Origin: Melanocharis versteri | Taxonomy: Eukaryota > Chordata > Aves > Passeriformes > Melanocharitidae | Length of the DNA stretch: 64,000 nt | Direction: 5' to 3' | NCBI GenBank assembly: GCA_013397845.1 | Contig: VZTG01001540.1 | Coordinates: 1,791,505-1,855,504, forward strand | Shown: one piece after another, positions 50,641-64,000 of the stretch | Layout: every line of letters starts with the position of its first letter | Position numbering within the stretch: position 1 is the first letter of the stretch | Position numbers and translations under genes: made by a program | The notes under the pieces: model-generated | The model's input: only the letters and a program-made list of their open reading frames with translations | What the model was told of the DNA's origin: nothing | Database searches by the model: none

Positions 50641-53600
50641 TTGATGATGTCATCAGTCCTGCCATGATATGGAGGAAAAGACTACTCAGATCTCAGTCAA
50701 ATTAGCTGTCGTGGATTTTCCCATGTCCATTGCATCAAGCACCCATCCAACCACTCATCTTCCACTGGGACATCTTCAATAGCCACATCTGTATTCTTCT
50801 GATTTTACCTGTTACTGCTAAGCAGAAGTCTGGCAAAAAAATGGATTCCATCTCATTCCAAATACGTGCCAGTAGCAATCTCCTAGGATTTTTCACCACC
50901 TTGTAGGTCCTTAAATTATTATTACACTGCTGTGATTTGTCATTGTACAGAAATGCTTACCTAGTTGTAAAAGCTGGTGAAGGTACTATCAAAGCAGCTG
51001 AACACTCCCTAAACAAATTCAAATACATATTTTAAAATAAAGAGACATGCCTGACTTTGATTGTAACTGGGAAACTGAACCAAGGCAATACAGTGAGGAT
51101 ACCCTCAACCCAAAGTAAAAACATGATCAGTAGAAATTCCAGTGTTACACTAAATTCAACTGCAATTGCAAAACTGTCCCATGACATAGGCCCTTGGGAG
51201 AGATTTTGTCATAAAAAATCCTCAGTCCTGGTTCTCAGACAGCAGGGACTGGTGCACAAAACATCCCAGAGCAGTTAGATTAAGGGTAGCAGCTGGGTTA
51301 CTGATGAAAAAAGTGTCTAATTTTAAAAACTTGCCAAAATCAAAAGCTCCCACTGATGTCTCATTTTATAAAGACAGTAGTGATTCATCATAGATCTTTG
51401 CCTTTTCAAGTTCAAAACCCCCTGCAGTCACATCCTTAGGAGAAGAAACTGGTTGCTTAAAACTTAAAGGAAAGGAGGGAGCTGTGAAATTAATAAAAAT
51501 ATAAAGACAACCACTGGAAACTCAAATATACTGAATGCCCAAAGAGTAGGTGCCAATTCAATCGAAGTTGAGAATTTTTTTTTTTTTTTTTTTTTTCCTA
51601 AGAGAAGAAAAAAACTGTTTAGGAGGCATCCTTCCTGTGACAGATTGCAAATCCCATTTGTTATTCCACTTCATCCAAGGAGTTGAAACTCACTAAATAC
51701 ATTGCAAGCTGAGGAACAGCACAGCCCAGTGAAAAGAGCTGTGCGAGCAAATCTCTTCCTATGCAACTGCAGCTCAACAATAACTCAGAAGGTCCTTTCC
51801 CCCCCAGAGGAGAATAGTGACTCTTTTCCAAAGGCAGCTGTACAGGCTCCAGAACTTCTCATCCCTTCTTATATATCAAAATCCTCTGGAGCCCACAGAC
51901 TCCGAGTGGGGCTCATTTGGGCATGGAGAGTAAGAACTGACTCCTCCAGCAGGACCCCACAGCCCTTAGAGGAGGCCAGCACACTCTAGCTGAGTAGAAG
52001 AGGTTAGTGCACAGGTTAGTCAGGCTTTTCAAATTGCACTGTAGCATTTCTGCTCTCTTCCTTCAGGAAAAATCTGTTCTGTTATGGTCTTTTACCTAAC
52101 AGAGTGCTAGTAAAGAGGAAAATTCTGCTTCTGAGAAGCCTAGGCTGTCTGATTTTATAGCAAAGGCTTTGGGATGAAGTAAGTGAGCCAAGATAGTTTA
52201 TGTTTTTTAATTAAACTGGCTGGAAAAACAGAGCTCTGCTGCTGACCCTGCTGCTCAGTGACTCAGAGGAGGTTACAGCTCATCTTATCTTTGCATTTTA
52301 ACAGCTTTCACCAATCACCTCTGCTACATCACAGTAAAGCTGATGGAAATTCACGCAACTAAGACACAAAACATCTGAACAACATAATTCTCAGTATCTC
52401 ATTCTTTCCTCCTGCTGTACTTGTGGGAAAATAATGGAAATCTAGCATGAGATCTAAAGTTACATAAATGTGGAGTGGAGGCCTGACTGCTGGGATTCAA
52501 ACAGGGCCATGACCCTGATAGAGACCATCATAAGCTTATTCTGAGAAGTGAGGGATACTGTGGTATAGCTCTGACACATCTGATGACAATTCAGAGCCAC
52601 CAGAGATTCTGACTCAGTTCTCACCACAACTGTCACGCTTGGATGGCATCCAGCAAAACAGATTAGCACTTGAAAACTAGTTGTTAGAGATGTAGGTGGG
52701 TAGCAGATCACAGTGGCAACCTCAGAAGAAATTTCATATTTGGGAAGAAAAAAAGTAATTTTGTAACTATCTCCAAATTACATCTGCATCTGTCCCAAGT
52801 GCAAGCAATACTGCATACTGAACCTGCCATAAAAAACTGTGCAACTTCATTGCTGGCCCTCTGTCATGAATGCATCAACACAGTCTAGAATTAAGCAACA
52901 AGAGCAGCAGACCAGAGTTGTACCAAACAACCAGACACTGTGTCCATCCATCAGCCTAAGACGTGATCTGCTCTCAGAAGGTCTGACAGTTCAGATTTCC
53001 AAGGAAAACATAAGAAAAGGCGTGAGTGACTTAATAACTGTGACTTTTCCTTCTGAGTAATGGTCCAATTCAGTGGTTCTTTCAAAAAGAAGAATCTTTC
53101 CATTGATGTCAACAGAGGTTGGCCATCGTGCCCTAAGAGATGGTGAAACTTCTTGGTCTGTGTGGCTACACTGGTTTTAAGAAACAGTCCAGTTTCCTTT
53201 TTGGTAAATCTTGACTAATAAACTGTTGCTGGTGCTAACAGTTTGCCATGGCTGCCGAGAAGAGGACCAGCCCTCACTGCAGGTCCCTACAAATTTTGTA
53301 AACCAGCTGGCTGCTGTTTAGTGATGCAGTTACAGTCAAGGACATGGAGACAAACACTGCACAGCAATTCAAGGAAAGGAGGTCATGGAAAGAAGCTACA
53401 GCTCTAAAAAAGATAAAAAGAAAGTAAAGAGAAGTGGTTGCAAATAATGGAGAGCTGCTTGATGAAGTTGCTTTAAGCGAAGATGCAACTAAGAGTCGGA
53501 TCTGTCCCTCGCTAAAGGAAACAAGATGTTTTTACATAAACCTGGTAAACAAAGGCTACAACAAAGTTGCATTTTCTGAATCAGATATAATTCCACAGTT

Positions 53601-55026
53601 TGCATCCCTCTCCCATAACCCATCTGCCTCTCTTTTCTCCCACAAAAGGGTATCCCTGTCCAAATTGTTTATCAGGAATAATCCTGGGCCATACTGTGCA
53701 TGAATCATGTCAGAGCACTACCGAGACATGTGTTGGTTACCAGTGACCAAAATCGTGCCTGAGAGCATGCTGGCAGTCGAATGATCAAAGGACAATGCCC
53801 TCACCTCTACCCCAGCCCTCTCCTTACCTGCTCATAGGGACATAAGTAGGAAAAAACCTTGTGAAACCAAATACTCCTTACTTGTCACCATTAGGTGTTA
53901 AACTGTACTGCCATCTGCTCTTCAGGAGGCTTCCAGTTTCACCTCAGCTTTGGCTTGAGGCACCAGTTCATTGATTCCGAAGCTGTTTTAATGTGGAATG
54001 AGATTGTTAAAACCCATCAGTGTGTTTCAATAAATAAAATAATAATCAATTATCACATACCCAGTAAAGAAGAATCACGTCAAAAACGTGCACGTGGCCA
54101 AAAGACCCCCTGGGGACACAGATTAAGGCTGGGCTCCTGCTCCTAAGGAACTGTGCAGCCAGGAACAGTGCGGTTACATCCACAACTCTAAGCTTGCTAG
54201 CCAGAGTCTTTAACCAGCTGTTTGAGATATTTGAGGAAAAACACAGATAGCAGACTGCTAGAAATTATATACATTATCTTATAACAATAAGTTCTGTTTT
54301 GAATTTTTAGCTTCGAGTATCTCTGTGGGAATAGCAAGGAAAGACAAGCATTGTGAAGACAAAGCAGCACTGGAGTTTCCATTTCCATAGCACTTCATAA
54401 AAGCTGTGATTCCATATGGTGACTTTTTGCAAACAGTTTTAAAGGAAAGGAAAGCTTTCAAAGCAAATGTAGTGGCCATATTCCAAGGAGAGGAAGCAAG
54501 GAGATTTCAAGGTACATTTGAAATTTACAAGTCTACACTAAACTTTGGCACAACTTAGAGTTGCTTTTTCACTGGAATGATCAGCCTGGAGGTTCCTTGG
54601 TTGTTGGTTTGATTTTTCCTTCATGTGATTCTCAAGTTCCCTCCTGACACAGTAATTTTACCTTTCTGTTCTTTGGAACCAGCTCTGAAGAGCATATGTT
54701 TGTCATAGAAAATGACAGACCTGACACTTGACAATTTTGGGAAAAGAATTAAAGACTAGTGTCAAGATCAAGTGAACTTTCAGGACAGAAGGAATTCCCT
54801 GCTACTTTACATGACTTACCATGAGCTGCTGCTTCCACATTGTCTGCGTGTTTGCATTTGTTCAGCTGTATTTGATCTCTTATCACAGCTAGTATCAGCC
54901 TGCTGCAGCTGCTCCTTCTTGACCTTTTTCTTGAAGTGTATTTTCTCCCCAAAATCTGCTAGGATGCACAGGGCTGGGCAGCTCTTCCCCGAGGATGACA
55001 AATGTCATTGGCAGGGCCTTCAACAC
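50641..55026. other. Unique noncoding DNA
   Basis: No recognised gene or interspersed repeat. A 22-base T run is at 51575-51596. Confidence 0.45.
51575..51596. repeat. Homopolymer T run (22 T)
   Basis: The longest uninterrupted homopolymer in the window. On the minus strand it would be a poly(A), but no retrocopy body was recognised beside it. Confidence 0.9.
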
Positions 55027-55141
55027 CTGCAAGGAGGCTCCTTCCCAGTGTGATGTACATTAGGAGGAACAGAGTTCCATACAGCAGAGCAACAGGTGTG
55101 AAAAGGAAAATATCTACAGTTTCAGGTTGCAGCTCTCTCAT
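55027..55141 (-). other. Weak exon candidate encoding a hydrophobic segment
   Basis: On the minus strand a pyrimidine-rich tract ending in TTTTACAG precedes an ATG at 55141. The open frame reads MRELQPETVDIFLFTPVALL and continues as a strongly hydrophobic span of about 20 residues that could cross a membrane, ending in ITLGRSLLA. A GT follows at 55026-55025 (CAG/GTGTTG, a weak donor). The 115-base length suits an internal exon. No family was recognised and the frame continues open beyond both edges (54959-55276), so chance is more likely than not. Confidence 0.15.
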
Positions 55142-55890
55142 CTGTAAAACTGAGGGGCAAGCAACAACTGTCAAGAAACCTAGAAGGCAGCTACTAGAAA
55201 GCAAGAGGGGACAAGGATGACACTGACACAGGGCCTGTGGGAATGCAGTATTTCCCAACAAATAATTAATTAACAACAGACTGGTATGGTGGAGGGGAGA
55301 GAAATTTGGACTGCAATACTACTGGGAAGGTCTCTCTTAATTCCTTCCCCTCTTGCTGGCTGTTTCTTCCCTTTCTGCATCCTAAGAAGGCTCTTCTCTC
55401 CCCCGTGACTGCAGGGTAGCTCACAGCTGATGCCTTCAGAAAAGAGGAGTTTTTTATTATTGAAACTCAGAGCATCTCTGGTCTTAATTATACCAGGAAT
55501 CTAAATCACATATTACAACCAATGGAAATGTCATGATATCTCTCTCAGGGAGAGGGAGTAGTAATCTACTCCGTAAAATCCAGCCTTACCAATAACTAAA
55601 GTCAAAAATCAAATCAGTCATCTGAGGGTATCACAATATTTCCCATTTTGATCTCTGTAGGGGAACTAAAGCAAAACAACATAGGCCTGTCAGTTCCTGG
55701 GCTCCTTGTTTTGGAGGGCTCCTAAGGTGACTCAGTGATGTAGCCACAAGTCAGTAATCCACACACCCTACCAGCAAGGATTTTGTCATGAGCACCAGAG
55801 GACACGCTCACATGCACACATTGGCATTTTGTAATAGAGTGTCAGTTAAAGAGTGAACAAATGTCAAACGCTAAATAATCCCATCAATTT
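55142..55890. other. Unique noncoding DNA
   Basis: Nothing recognised. Confidence 0.4.
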
Positions 55891-56290
55891 CAAAAGCAAA
55901 AATTGCTATGAGCAGTTGCAACCCCTTAGAGCAGAATGAAGCAGGTGCTGAAGAGCTCCTTATCCAGGTGGCACAAGGCAGATCACTCAAGGAAGAAGCC
56001 GGAGGTCCCGGTCACATCTCCACCAGGAAGGCCAAGAGCAGATCCACTACAAATGGGGCCAGGATGGGGCTGCAGAGGGGTCAGCTGAGACACTGCTGCC
56101 ATGGGCTCATCTGCAGCTCTGGGGCCATCCACGGTCTGCCCAGGAAATCCAGATGGGGACACGGGTGACACGGACATACCTGTGGGGCAGCTCAGGTGAG
56201 GATGAGGCTGATAGTCCCAGCAGAAAGGCAGCTGCAGTGGGAGAGGGGGAAGCTGCTGACCCATCCTCATCTCTCATCACTCCCCAACCC
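55891..56290. other. Moderately GC-rich block
   Basis: This 400-base block is purine-rich on the plus strand and richer in GC than its flanks. It has overlapping frames on both strands (55908-56168 plus, 55983-56270 minus) and a good donor-like CAGGTGAGG at about 56191-56199. No domain is recognisable. A noncoding transcript exon is possible, but nothing else supports it. Confidence 0.3.
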
Positions 56291-59200
56291 TTTAATGGTG
56301 CCCTGTCAAGGCTTCACAGCTTTTGGGGAAGCATCCTGAATGTTCTCTGTTCGTATTTTTCATTGTTTAACATGCTAGATATTCTTCATATATTTTGAAA
56401 AGCGAGCACACTGTCTAGCCCAGCTCACCAAGCGGCAAAATAGAGGATGCTGAGCTTTGAACTCATGTTAGTGGTACACCCCTTCATTTACACTCATATC
56501 TGGGGAGACAGATGCTGTCATACATGTGTGCTCAAGAGGCTTCTGCAGAAAACTTAAATGCAAGCATCACAGTTTGTACCTTTTTTTGCCTCCTTTTTTC
56601 CAAGCACAATCAGATACCACACTAGGAGAAGAAAATTATTTAATTTTATAAAATTTTTATTGGGTTGCAGGAAAGCAAGTCAATCCAGGCAGCAATATAG
56701 ATATATTTAACTTCTGTTCATCCGATCTCTTCTTGCTGTTGAAGCATTCCTCTAAATACTAGGTAGCTAATGAACTTGTGCCTCTTTAGTGACATCAAAA
56801 CATTGAAGACTTGTAGATTTGAATTTAATTTTGCTTTTCCCATATAGTTTTTGCAATATGCTTAAGATTACTCAAAATATTCAGTGAGAGAAGGGGGCCA
56901 GTTTTGGGGGGGAAGAAGGTGTAGGGGTAAGTTACATATAATTAAGGGTTTATTTCTGAACATTCTGTCTGTAATTCAGCAAGACAGCTAAAAGCATTGC
57001 AACACAGCAATATGAAGGCACATATATGCTTAGAATTAGATGCAGACATAAAAAGCTTCCAAAACTGGAACACATAGCAAGTGTTCCACTATAAGTCCAC
57101 TAAACAATGAAATTCAGGAAGTGCAAATGCATTTTGTAGTTCGGAGGTTTTTTTCTGTCAGCATTCCAGAGCAAAAGCAAAGAATAAGTGTGGGAAAGAT
57201 GAAGTGCTAAAAGCCTCTTCAGAAAGGTTTAGTCCTTAAAGAAAAATGTGCATTAAAAAAAAAATTCCCATCACTCCAACATTTCACAATACACATTTCT
57301 TGATCATTTGCATTAAATATAATGTTCTGAAAAGCTCAAAGAATCACATGACTGGGAGACTGGGAGAAAAAGTCATTTATATGGTTATACAAAAAAAATT
57401 TGCTGTTTAATTGTATCTCCTGGGACCACATCCTTGGCTTTATCCAATTCCAAGCCTTTTAAAGTACAGTGTATGGAAAAACTACAGATATGGTTTATCA
57501 AAATTCATATATTTTCACAAGCTGGACACAGGTCTTAGACATGTAGAACTATAATTCAGAGTAAAGGAAAGAGCTGAAAAATGCTGATTGGAAATTATGC
57601 GTTTTTTATAACATTCATGGTTATAGTGGAGCCCTAGTTTAATAGAAATACTAGTTAAAAAAACCAAACCAATAAACTCCACCTTAGAAACAGCAAAAGA
57701 TTTTCTTTAATCATTTTTTTGAAGATATCCAGCCTGCTATATAAAGTTAAATTTTCAGAGCAGTAAATCACAGAGAGGGTGTTATTTTAAAGAATTTCTA
57801 CAGGAAATTCAAAGAAAAAGCTGTATGCCTCTAAGAATACTATGAGTTTCCTGGCATTTGCTTGGCTGGTGCCAACAAGAAAGCTTAGGAATGCCAATAT
57901 TCCAAGAGAACTGGATGGAAAGCATCTCATTTTTCCAAGGCAATAAATCCTCTCCAGGATAGCAGATAAGAGACAGGTCTTTCTTTTGACATGCAGACCT
58001 ATATGTTCTCATCCAAGTGGTGGGCTGGAAATCTCAAGACATCCGTTTACTCTAGGCCAAGAGCCCATAAAATTCTGAGAAATCTCTCTGGAGCTTACCT
58101 CAGAAACAGAATACCAAAGCAGAACAAAGAAAATAATTAGGAATTTGCTTTGCCAACAAATACAACATCTTTTTATTCTGCAGCTAACACAGCCTCCCTT
58201 CCTATTGGCAGCATGCACAGAGTGAGACAATATGAACAATACGAAGAATTAAAGATAAATTTGGACTTTTGTCCTTTGATTAAACAATGCTTGACTCCTT
58301 TTCTGGAGCCAAACAAATAAGAGCTAGTGGCAGTGACCATGGGGAAGTTCTGACAAACCCCCAGCCTCTTTTTTTTAGAAGTACTGAATGCACATGATAA
58401 CAACATCACAAAAAGTCTAATAAGAAAGCTAGAAAAAACGAAACTTTCCTCTTTCAAAGATGAACACCATCTTGGCTCCTTTAATTTGCCCACACTTAAT
58501 CATTTCCCTCCTTATTTCTCCTCTTCCTCGTATTTCCTAGTGTAATTTGGATCTTATGTAGTCCATTAACAATAACAAGTTGGTAGAGATTCTGCTGTTT
58601 CTTACAGAAATATGCCCAAAAGGTTTGCAAACAAAAACTCCCCTGAACTTTGGTCTGAGTCTTGACTTTTCACAACTCCACCATCATGCTCAAACAATTC
58701 ATCCATCACGGCCTGAATCGTGCATGGACAGATGAATGGGGTTGCAAGAGCTCACAGGAGTAAGGGAGAAAAGCAAAACTGCTGACAGGCAAACACTGGA
58801 CAATTTTTCCCCCAAAAGAGTTAGCTGAAAAGAAAAGGAAAAGGTAAACACTATCCATCAGGCCTTCGCATTAATTCAGAGCTCTTCTTGTCACACAGTG
58901 GTTTCACCCGTCTGAGCTAAATGCACAAAATGCACAAATTTAACTGTCTTCAAAAATTATATGGCAATTGGTTTTGCCGCATCTGGGCTACTTACTGCTG
59001 GTAATCTATGTCCCTTCACAAGATCCCTGACAGGAGAAAGTGCTGCTATCCCCATTCTGAAAAAGTAGGCATAAGGACCAACAATGCTGAGGGTAAATGG
59101 AGTTTGTTTCTAGCTCCAGAGGAACCACAGCACTGCAATCCTCATGGTGGGTAGAAGTGAAATAGTCAGGTTTGAAGCATACCTCAAATTCCCACAGGAA

Positions 59201-61278
59201 ACCATGGAGTAGAGCAAGGAATTTAATTCAGTATCAGTTGAATAAACTCCTTTCAGGTCTCAGGGTAGCTCCATCTGGCCAGCCTGTCTTGTTCCCTTGA
59301 GTTCAAAAACTACAAAATCTTCCAGGGAAGCCCTTCATTCTATTTGCAGTATCCACACAGTGGATGGGATACATTTGACTAAATGAACTTTCCCAATCAA
59401 TTTAAACTCCAACAACTCTTTCAAGAAGATAAGATGGTCTTCAGAGTCCATCTCAATAAAATTCAGCCCCAAAGAGTGGATTCTGGGATCATCCATTTTA
59501 TTGTCAGTAAGATCTGGTTTTGGCTTTAGATGAAATTATCCCATCTGAATACTCATCTGAACAACTGCACCGACATTCCAGAAGCCTGTGAACAAGATTA
59601 TTTGCAGTTCTGTAGCAAACAGTGCAGAACAGTGGGTGCCATGGGAGAGGCAATCCCAGCTCAGCACTCACCTAAGGTTATACCATGGATAAAACTGTTG
59701 AAATTTGTGGCTTTATCTGAGTGTTTATATATTTAACTTTCAAGTGGGTGCGGGCCAGAGCAAGAACAAACAGTGAAATCTTGATGTGTTGCAATCACCA
59801 AATGTCCCACTGAAGTCAGTGCTGTAAAGATGCCATCTGCGGCAGCAAGAATTACACCCGGCAATTCCTGCAGACTTAGGATGCTCTCCTTAGTGCTGCT
59901 ATTTGGTCTGTGCCAGTAGTATTGAGCACATGGTTTTGTTTCATTACTTACCTTCATTTCCTATTTTTTTCCCCCCAATAAAAGAGCAGATCTGAGACAC
60001 ACAATTTGCATTATTGCACACCCAGGGATTTTCTGGAGTTCTGAAGAAAGTCATGCAAGTTGTATTAAAAAACTCTTTCATTAGGTACATGGTATTGCCC
60101 TATGTTTGCCATGAGATTCTAGAACACATTTGAATCGTTACAGTGACTCAGATGTTCACTGTTACCTTGCCAGGCCAGTGTCCTGGAAGAACAGAGATCT
60201 CCTCCAGAATGTGTGCAACCATGCCATCTGTCTCCCTGCCCTCCCTGCCTCCTGATAACTGACAAACACCTCAAGTGCTACCTCCACTTTAACAGACAGG
60301 GAGAGAAGAACTTTTCTAAAAAGCCTCACCTAGCATGGCAGGAACTGCTAGAGAGCACATCAGGTCCATCAAGTCCAAGAGAGACCCTTCAGCATATAGA
60401 GTTCTTTTCTTATTCATTCCCTGTATAACAATTTTTTTGGTGTCACAGATTCAATTTTGGGATCTAGTGAGGCTCCAACACCTGCTGGGCAAGGCACGCT
60501 TGCGTCTTAAGACTCAACAGTCTCAAAAGCCATGCAATGGTGCACTTTTTAATAAAACACAATTCTGCAAGCCCACTAGACATCAGTGTGCCAAAAGCAT
60601 CCGTATGGCTTTTCCACAGCCTTGTGAACAGACACAGCAACAAGGGTCCATGTCTGGGTAGCCCATATTTTGCATTCAGGGACATCCCTACAGATATTTG
60701 GCTTGAACTGCATTCCAGGCACTGACTGCGCAGCCAAGGAAAACACAGCTTCAGAGAGCTATTGTTCTTTGTTCACTGGATTTATTTCAAAGCATGCATA
60801 CATGCATACAAAACTCAGCAGATAGCTCCAACCATATATCTCTTCATCTGTGGTCAAGCACAAAAAGACAAGATCCCTACTGTGCAGAAGGCATAGACAA
60901 GTATCACATGACATTTTTCCACTGGAGCAACCGTCATCATCCACCACAAGCAAAAAATGATGATGCCAAAAGCATCACACAGATGCAACTTTCGAAGTAG
61001 CCAAACACCGCATAATCTTCTAAACTTACACATTTTCTAACAAGGAAGAAAAAATTATTCCATTGTCAGTCAGTCTCAATCATTGGCTTCAAAAGAATAT
61101 AATAGTCCAGGAATGAAAAATCAGCAGCAGTTAGTAATGATTCACAGCAGCTAACCTGTCTAAAATTTAAAGTCCTGGGTTTGGATACTTGCAATTTTCT
61201 GCCAATTCCTGCTTTTGAATAAAAAAAATATTTTCCATGGTGTGAAGGAGATGTACAGTGTCAAGGCCCAGATACAAG
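56291..61278. other. Unique AT-rich noncoding DNA
   Basis: About 5 kb without a recognised gene or interspersed repeat. G-rich words lie near 56891-56935, and an eight-base-period GCATACAT repeat at about 60793-60810. Confidence 0.45.
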
Positions 61279-61430
61279 CATAGAATCATAGAATTGGTTG
61301 GGTTGGAAGGGACCTTAAAGATTGTCTACTTCCAAACCCTCTGACATGGGCAGGGACGCCTTCTGCTAGACCAAGTCGCTCAAAGCCCTATCCAACCTGG
61401 CCCTGAACACTTCCAGGGATGGAACATCTC
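61279..61430 (-). mobile_element. CR1 LINE 3'-end fragment, best preserved
   Basis: The plus strand begins CATAGAATCATAGAATTGG, the reverse complement of two ATTCTATG tail units. The GGTTGGAAGGGACCTTAAAG block follows, then a GACATGGGCAGGGACGCC block and a CCTGAACACTTCCAGGGATG block, as in reverse-complemented avian CR1. Similarity ends near 61430. By eye it is closer to the family pattern than the other copies, so it is probably the youngest here. It is strongly 5'-truncated and has no coding capacity. Confidence 0.93.
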
Positions 61431-64000
61431 ACACTCATTCCTTCCATGTAGCTTTCTTAAACATTTCAACAATCATTTCATCTCTTTTTTCCTTCCACAG
61501 AGGAAGAGGAATCCTCAGAGCAGCACAACCAACCTTACATAGCACTAGGAGATGTGTGCAATAGTAAACGCAAGGCGAGAAGTACAAACAGTGCTAACAG
61601 TGCTAAACATGTTAAAGCAATGCATCTATAACTCATGTGGAAGCACCACCCCAGTACAGGCTGAGTTGTCCTCCCTGCTCCCATTGCTTTTCTCTGGGGG
61701 CCAGGGGTCTCGGGGACGACACAACAGAGCCTCTCTCAGTCTGCGTTGTTCAACCCATTTCTCCTCTCTGGATTTATTCCCTCTTTAATCTGCTCATACC
61801 TGTTTTGACACAGAGCAGTATTTCACTTCAAACCCCTTCTCAGTGCTTCAGTCGCCAAAGCGTGGTGGTGTATCAACATAAATCAATGGAGATAAGCTGA
61901 GAGTTGTTAAGAGCTGCAAGCTGACATCTGTACCCTCAATAGTTCAACAATTCACACATAAACAATAGCCACATTTCCTAGCTTTATGTTTTCATAAGTT
62001 AATGAAAAGAGATAGGTTTCCCAGGAGAGGTGCTGAAGCTCCACATAGCATTATTTATCCTTCTTTCAAAAGCATAATTGTCGCCAACGGAAATTACTCA
62101 GAATGCAGTAAAACATGTTTTTCTAACAAAATGAAGTCCAAATCCTGCTTCCTGGACCAACATGAACTTTCCAGTAGAGGACAATAAAGCTACTTCTCAG
62201 ACCAGGAAAAACATTATTTGGGCCTTTTTCTGAACCATCCAAGAGCGGTAAATAAATATATAGAGACAAACATTTCACCTCATTATGCTTTGGTTTATGG
62301 GGAACTGCGGTGGTGCGTGCACAGGAAGATTCCTTAATGATTTCAGGTTGATACTGAACAGACCGTGCTGAAAAGCTTTTTCTGACTCACTAATCCCAAC
62401 CAAGTAGTGGTGTTACAAATATCTTTCAACAAAAACACCTACAACTTTGTCCATGCTTTCAAAGAATTAGCTATAGATCCAACTAGCTTAGATATACCCT
62501 AAAAACAATAAAATTAAGAAGCCATTTTTCTTCCCTGTATGTTTTTAAAGCTGTACAAAGAGGGTTTTTTGTGGCTCATACAGGCAAAAGAGAATTTTTA
62601 AATCTAATTTGTCTGCCTCTGTGCTGTGGAGATGTTTTCCTTTAACTGTATCATCTCAGGTCTGCACTAGAAATTTTTACCAGTTTTGGTACTGCAGGGT
62701 CTGAGTGGCATGATCTATCTCTTTCTTAAGTGACTAAATTGTAATGGCTTTTCAATTCCTCCACGAGGAGGAAAGTACTTCAGTAATGTATTCCTTAGTG
62801 TATGCTTGCGATGCCATGAATTTCTGCCAGCAAAATTTTTCTGTTGTCATCATAAACTGTGTTTACCTTAGATGAGTTCAGCATTCTGGTTAGAGACAAA
62901 TCTTTTCTAATGAGACTGTGAGGCCATTAAAACTTTTCTTATGAATGAATGGCTGCACTGTTTTTAAACAGAAATTTATTTCTGTTCAAATGGGCTCTTT
63001 ATAGAGCATTTTCCTGTATTACGATTATAGATATTTGATCCCATCGAGTAATAAAAAACTAAGTATGTTTAGTTCTTCTCATGTATCTTCAAAAAAGACA
63101 AAGTTTTATGTTACTCATTTTTTAAAGTTTAAAATCCTAAACAACCAAAATTATAGGCAGTCCCTGGCAGTAATGAGAACCAACATGGAGGACCAGGAAT
63201 GACTGTTTCTTTCCCCTGCACAAATATTTCTTTTCTTGTTTAAAAGTCAAAAAACAATAGCCAGATATGTTTGCTGGCTATTTGATAGACAATTATCACT
63301 CTTCGTCAGAAAAAAAGAAAAAAAAAAAAAACAACAACACAATGAACAAACACATCTCAATAAGAAGAGTTTCACACCAAGGTCATTGCCTGATATCCCA
63401 GACTCACAGGCACCAAAGCCCACTGCCACCAGCAGTCCTAGGAAAGCAGAGCAAGCAGAGCTTTTGCACCACAATAAAAGCTGATAACTAAACAAAAACG
63501 GTGTGTGATTTTTCACAGGCCAAATGAAGTGTTTTATGCAGATGACAACTCTGACCTGGATTTCTACCCTCTAAATTGTTTGACCTGTGTTTTAAAAGTA
63601 TGCCACTAGATGCAGATGGATGCAACAGCAGGGACAGGTGATTGTACTTAAATAAAGACCCAAAAGCATTTCTGAGATTATTAACTTTTGAAAATTCCAG
63701 AGAAAATCTGGATCTCTGAAAGTTACGGTCTCTGCAAGACTCAGTTTCACTAAGTCTGTTCAGCCAGCAATCATGGTGGCTAACAAATTCTTGCTCTCTG
63801 TAGGCAACTTGCAGTGAGTCCTGATGGGGTTTTTTGTCACCACAAAGCATCTTTGGCAATGGGTAAAGTTCTTCAAGCAACAAGGAGTGCTGTGTGTGCA
63901 AGTTTTCAGAGGGTTTTGTGCTGAATGTGGGCTGAAATGGTGATGCAGTCCTCTAGCCATGCCCGTGCACTGTACAGCAGCACCCTGGCACAGACAGCAT
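61431..64000. other. Unique noncoding DNA
   Basis: No recognised gene or interspersed repeat. An interrupted A run with a CAA tail lies at 63310-63337. The 137-codon minus frame at 63488-63901 has no recognisable domain. Confidence 0.45.
63310..63337. repeat. Interrupted A run with CAA repeat
   Basis: About 22 bases of A with a single G interruption, followed by a few CAA units. Read directly. No retrocopy body was recognised upstream. Confidence 0.8.

Noticed and set aside
1..64000. tRNA, rRNA, snRNA genes and CRISPR-like arrays
   Set aside because: No cloverleaf with A and B boxes, no rRNA core sequence and no regularly spaced direct repeats were noticed by eye. A covariance-model scan was not possible.

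Overview
The window looks like vertebrate nuclear DNA, most likely from a bird. The base composition is moderately AT-rich with scattered, locally clustered CpGs. The recognisable interspersed repeats are degraded CR1-type LINEs, several ending in the ATTCTRTG-type 3' tail seen in avian and reptilian CR1, plus one solo endogenous-retrovirus LTR. Repeats cover only a few percent of the 64 kb, which is usual for birds. The passerine-like look of the LTR is only an impression. I see no bacterial or phage features.

I cannot support any complete protein-coding gene. The open reading frames are short, mostly have overlapping frames of similar length on the other strand, and lack recognisable domains. 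The few frames with real protein homology belong to dead CR1 ORF2 copies. The window therefore reads as intergenic DNA or a long intron.

Layout: 1-1390 AT-rich unique DNA; 1391-2155 a rearranged CR1 copy (minus) with reverse-transcriptase remnants; 2156-9725 unique DNA; 9726-9785 a CR1 3' scrap; 12180-12540 an isolated GC-rich, C-skewed block with quadruplex potential; 12700-30100 mainly unique AT-rich DNA with an unresolved base at 21219, a candidate enhancer-like tract near 15.7-15.96 kb and a small CpG-dense patch near 26.7-26.9 kb; 30109-30507 CR1 (plus); about 31.0 kb and 34.3 kb candidate conserved noncoding tracts; 37721-38125 CR1 (minus), followed by an E-box plus TATA-like arrangement; 44168-44802 solo LTR (minus) with a possible 6-bp target-site duplication; 48134-48912 the longest CR1 (minus); about 50.27-50.64 kb a CpG-enriched tract with a splice-acceptor-like start; 55.0-55.14 kb a minus-strand frame with one hydrophobic span and splice-like edges; 61279-61430 CR1 3' end (minus); the rest is unique DNA with simple repeats.

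No new molecular system could be identified. The best leads are regulatory-type tracts with unusual CpG retention or homeodomain-like sites, and two weak exon candidates. All need cross-species alignment or RNA data to judge.
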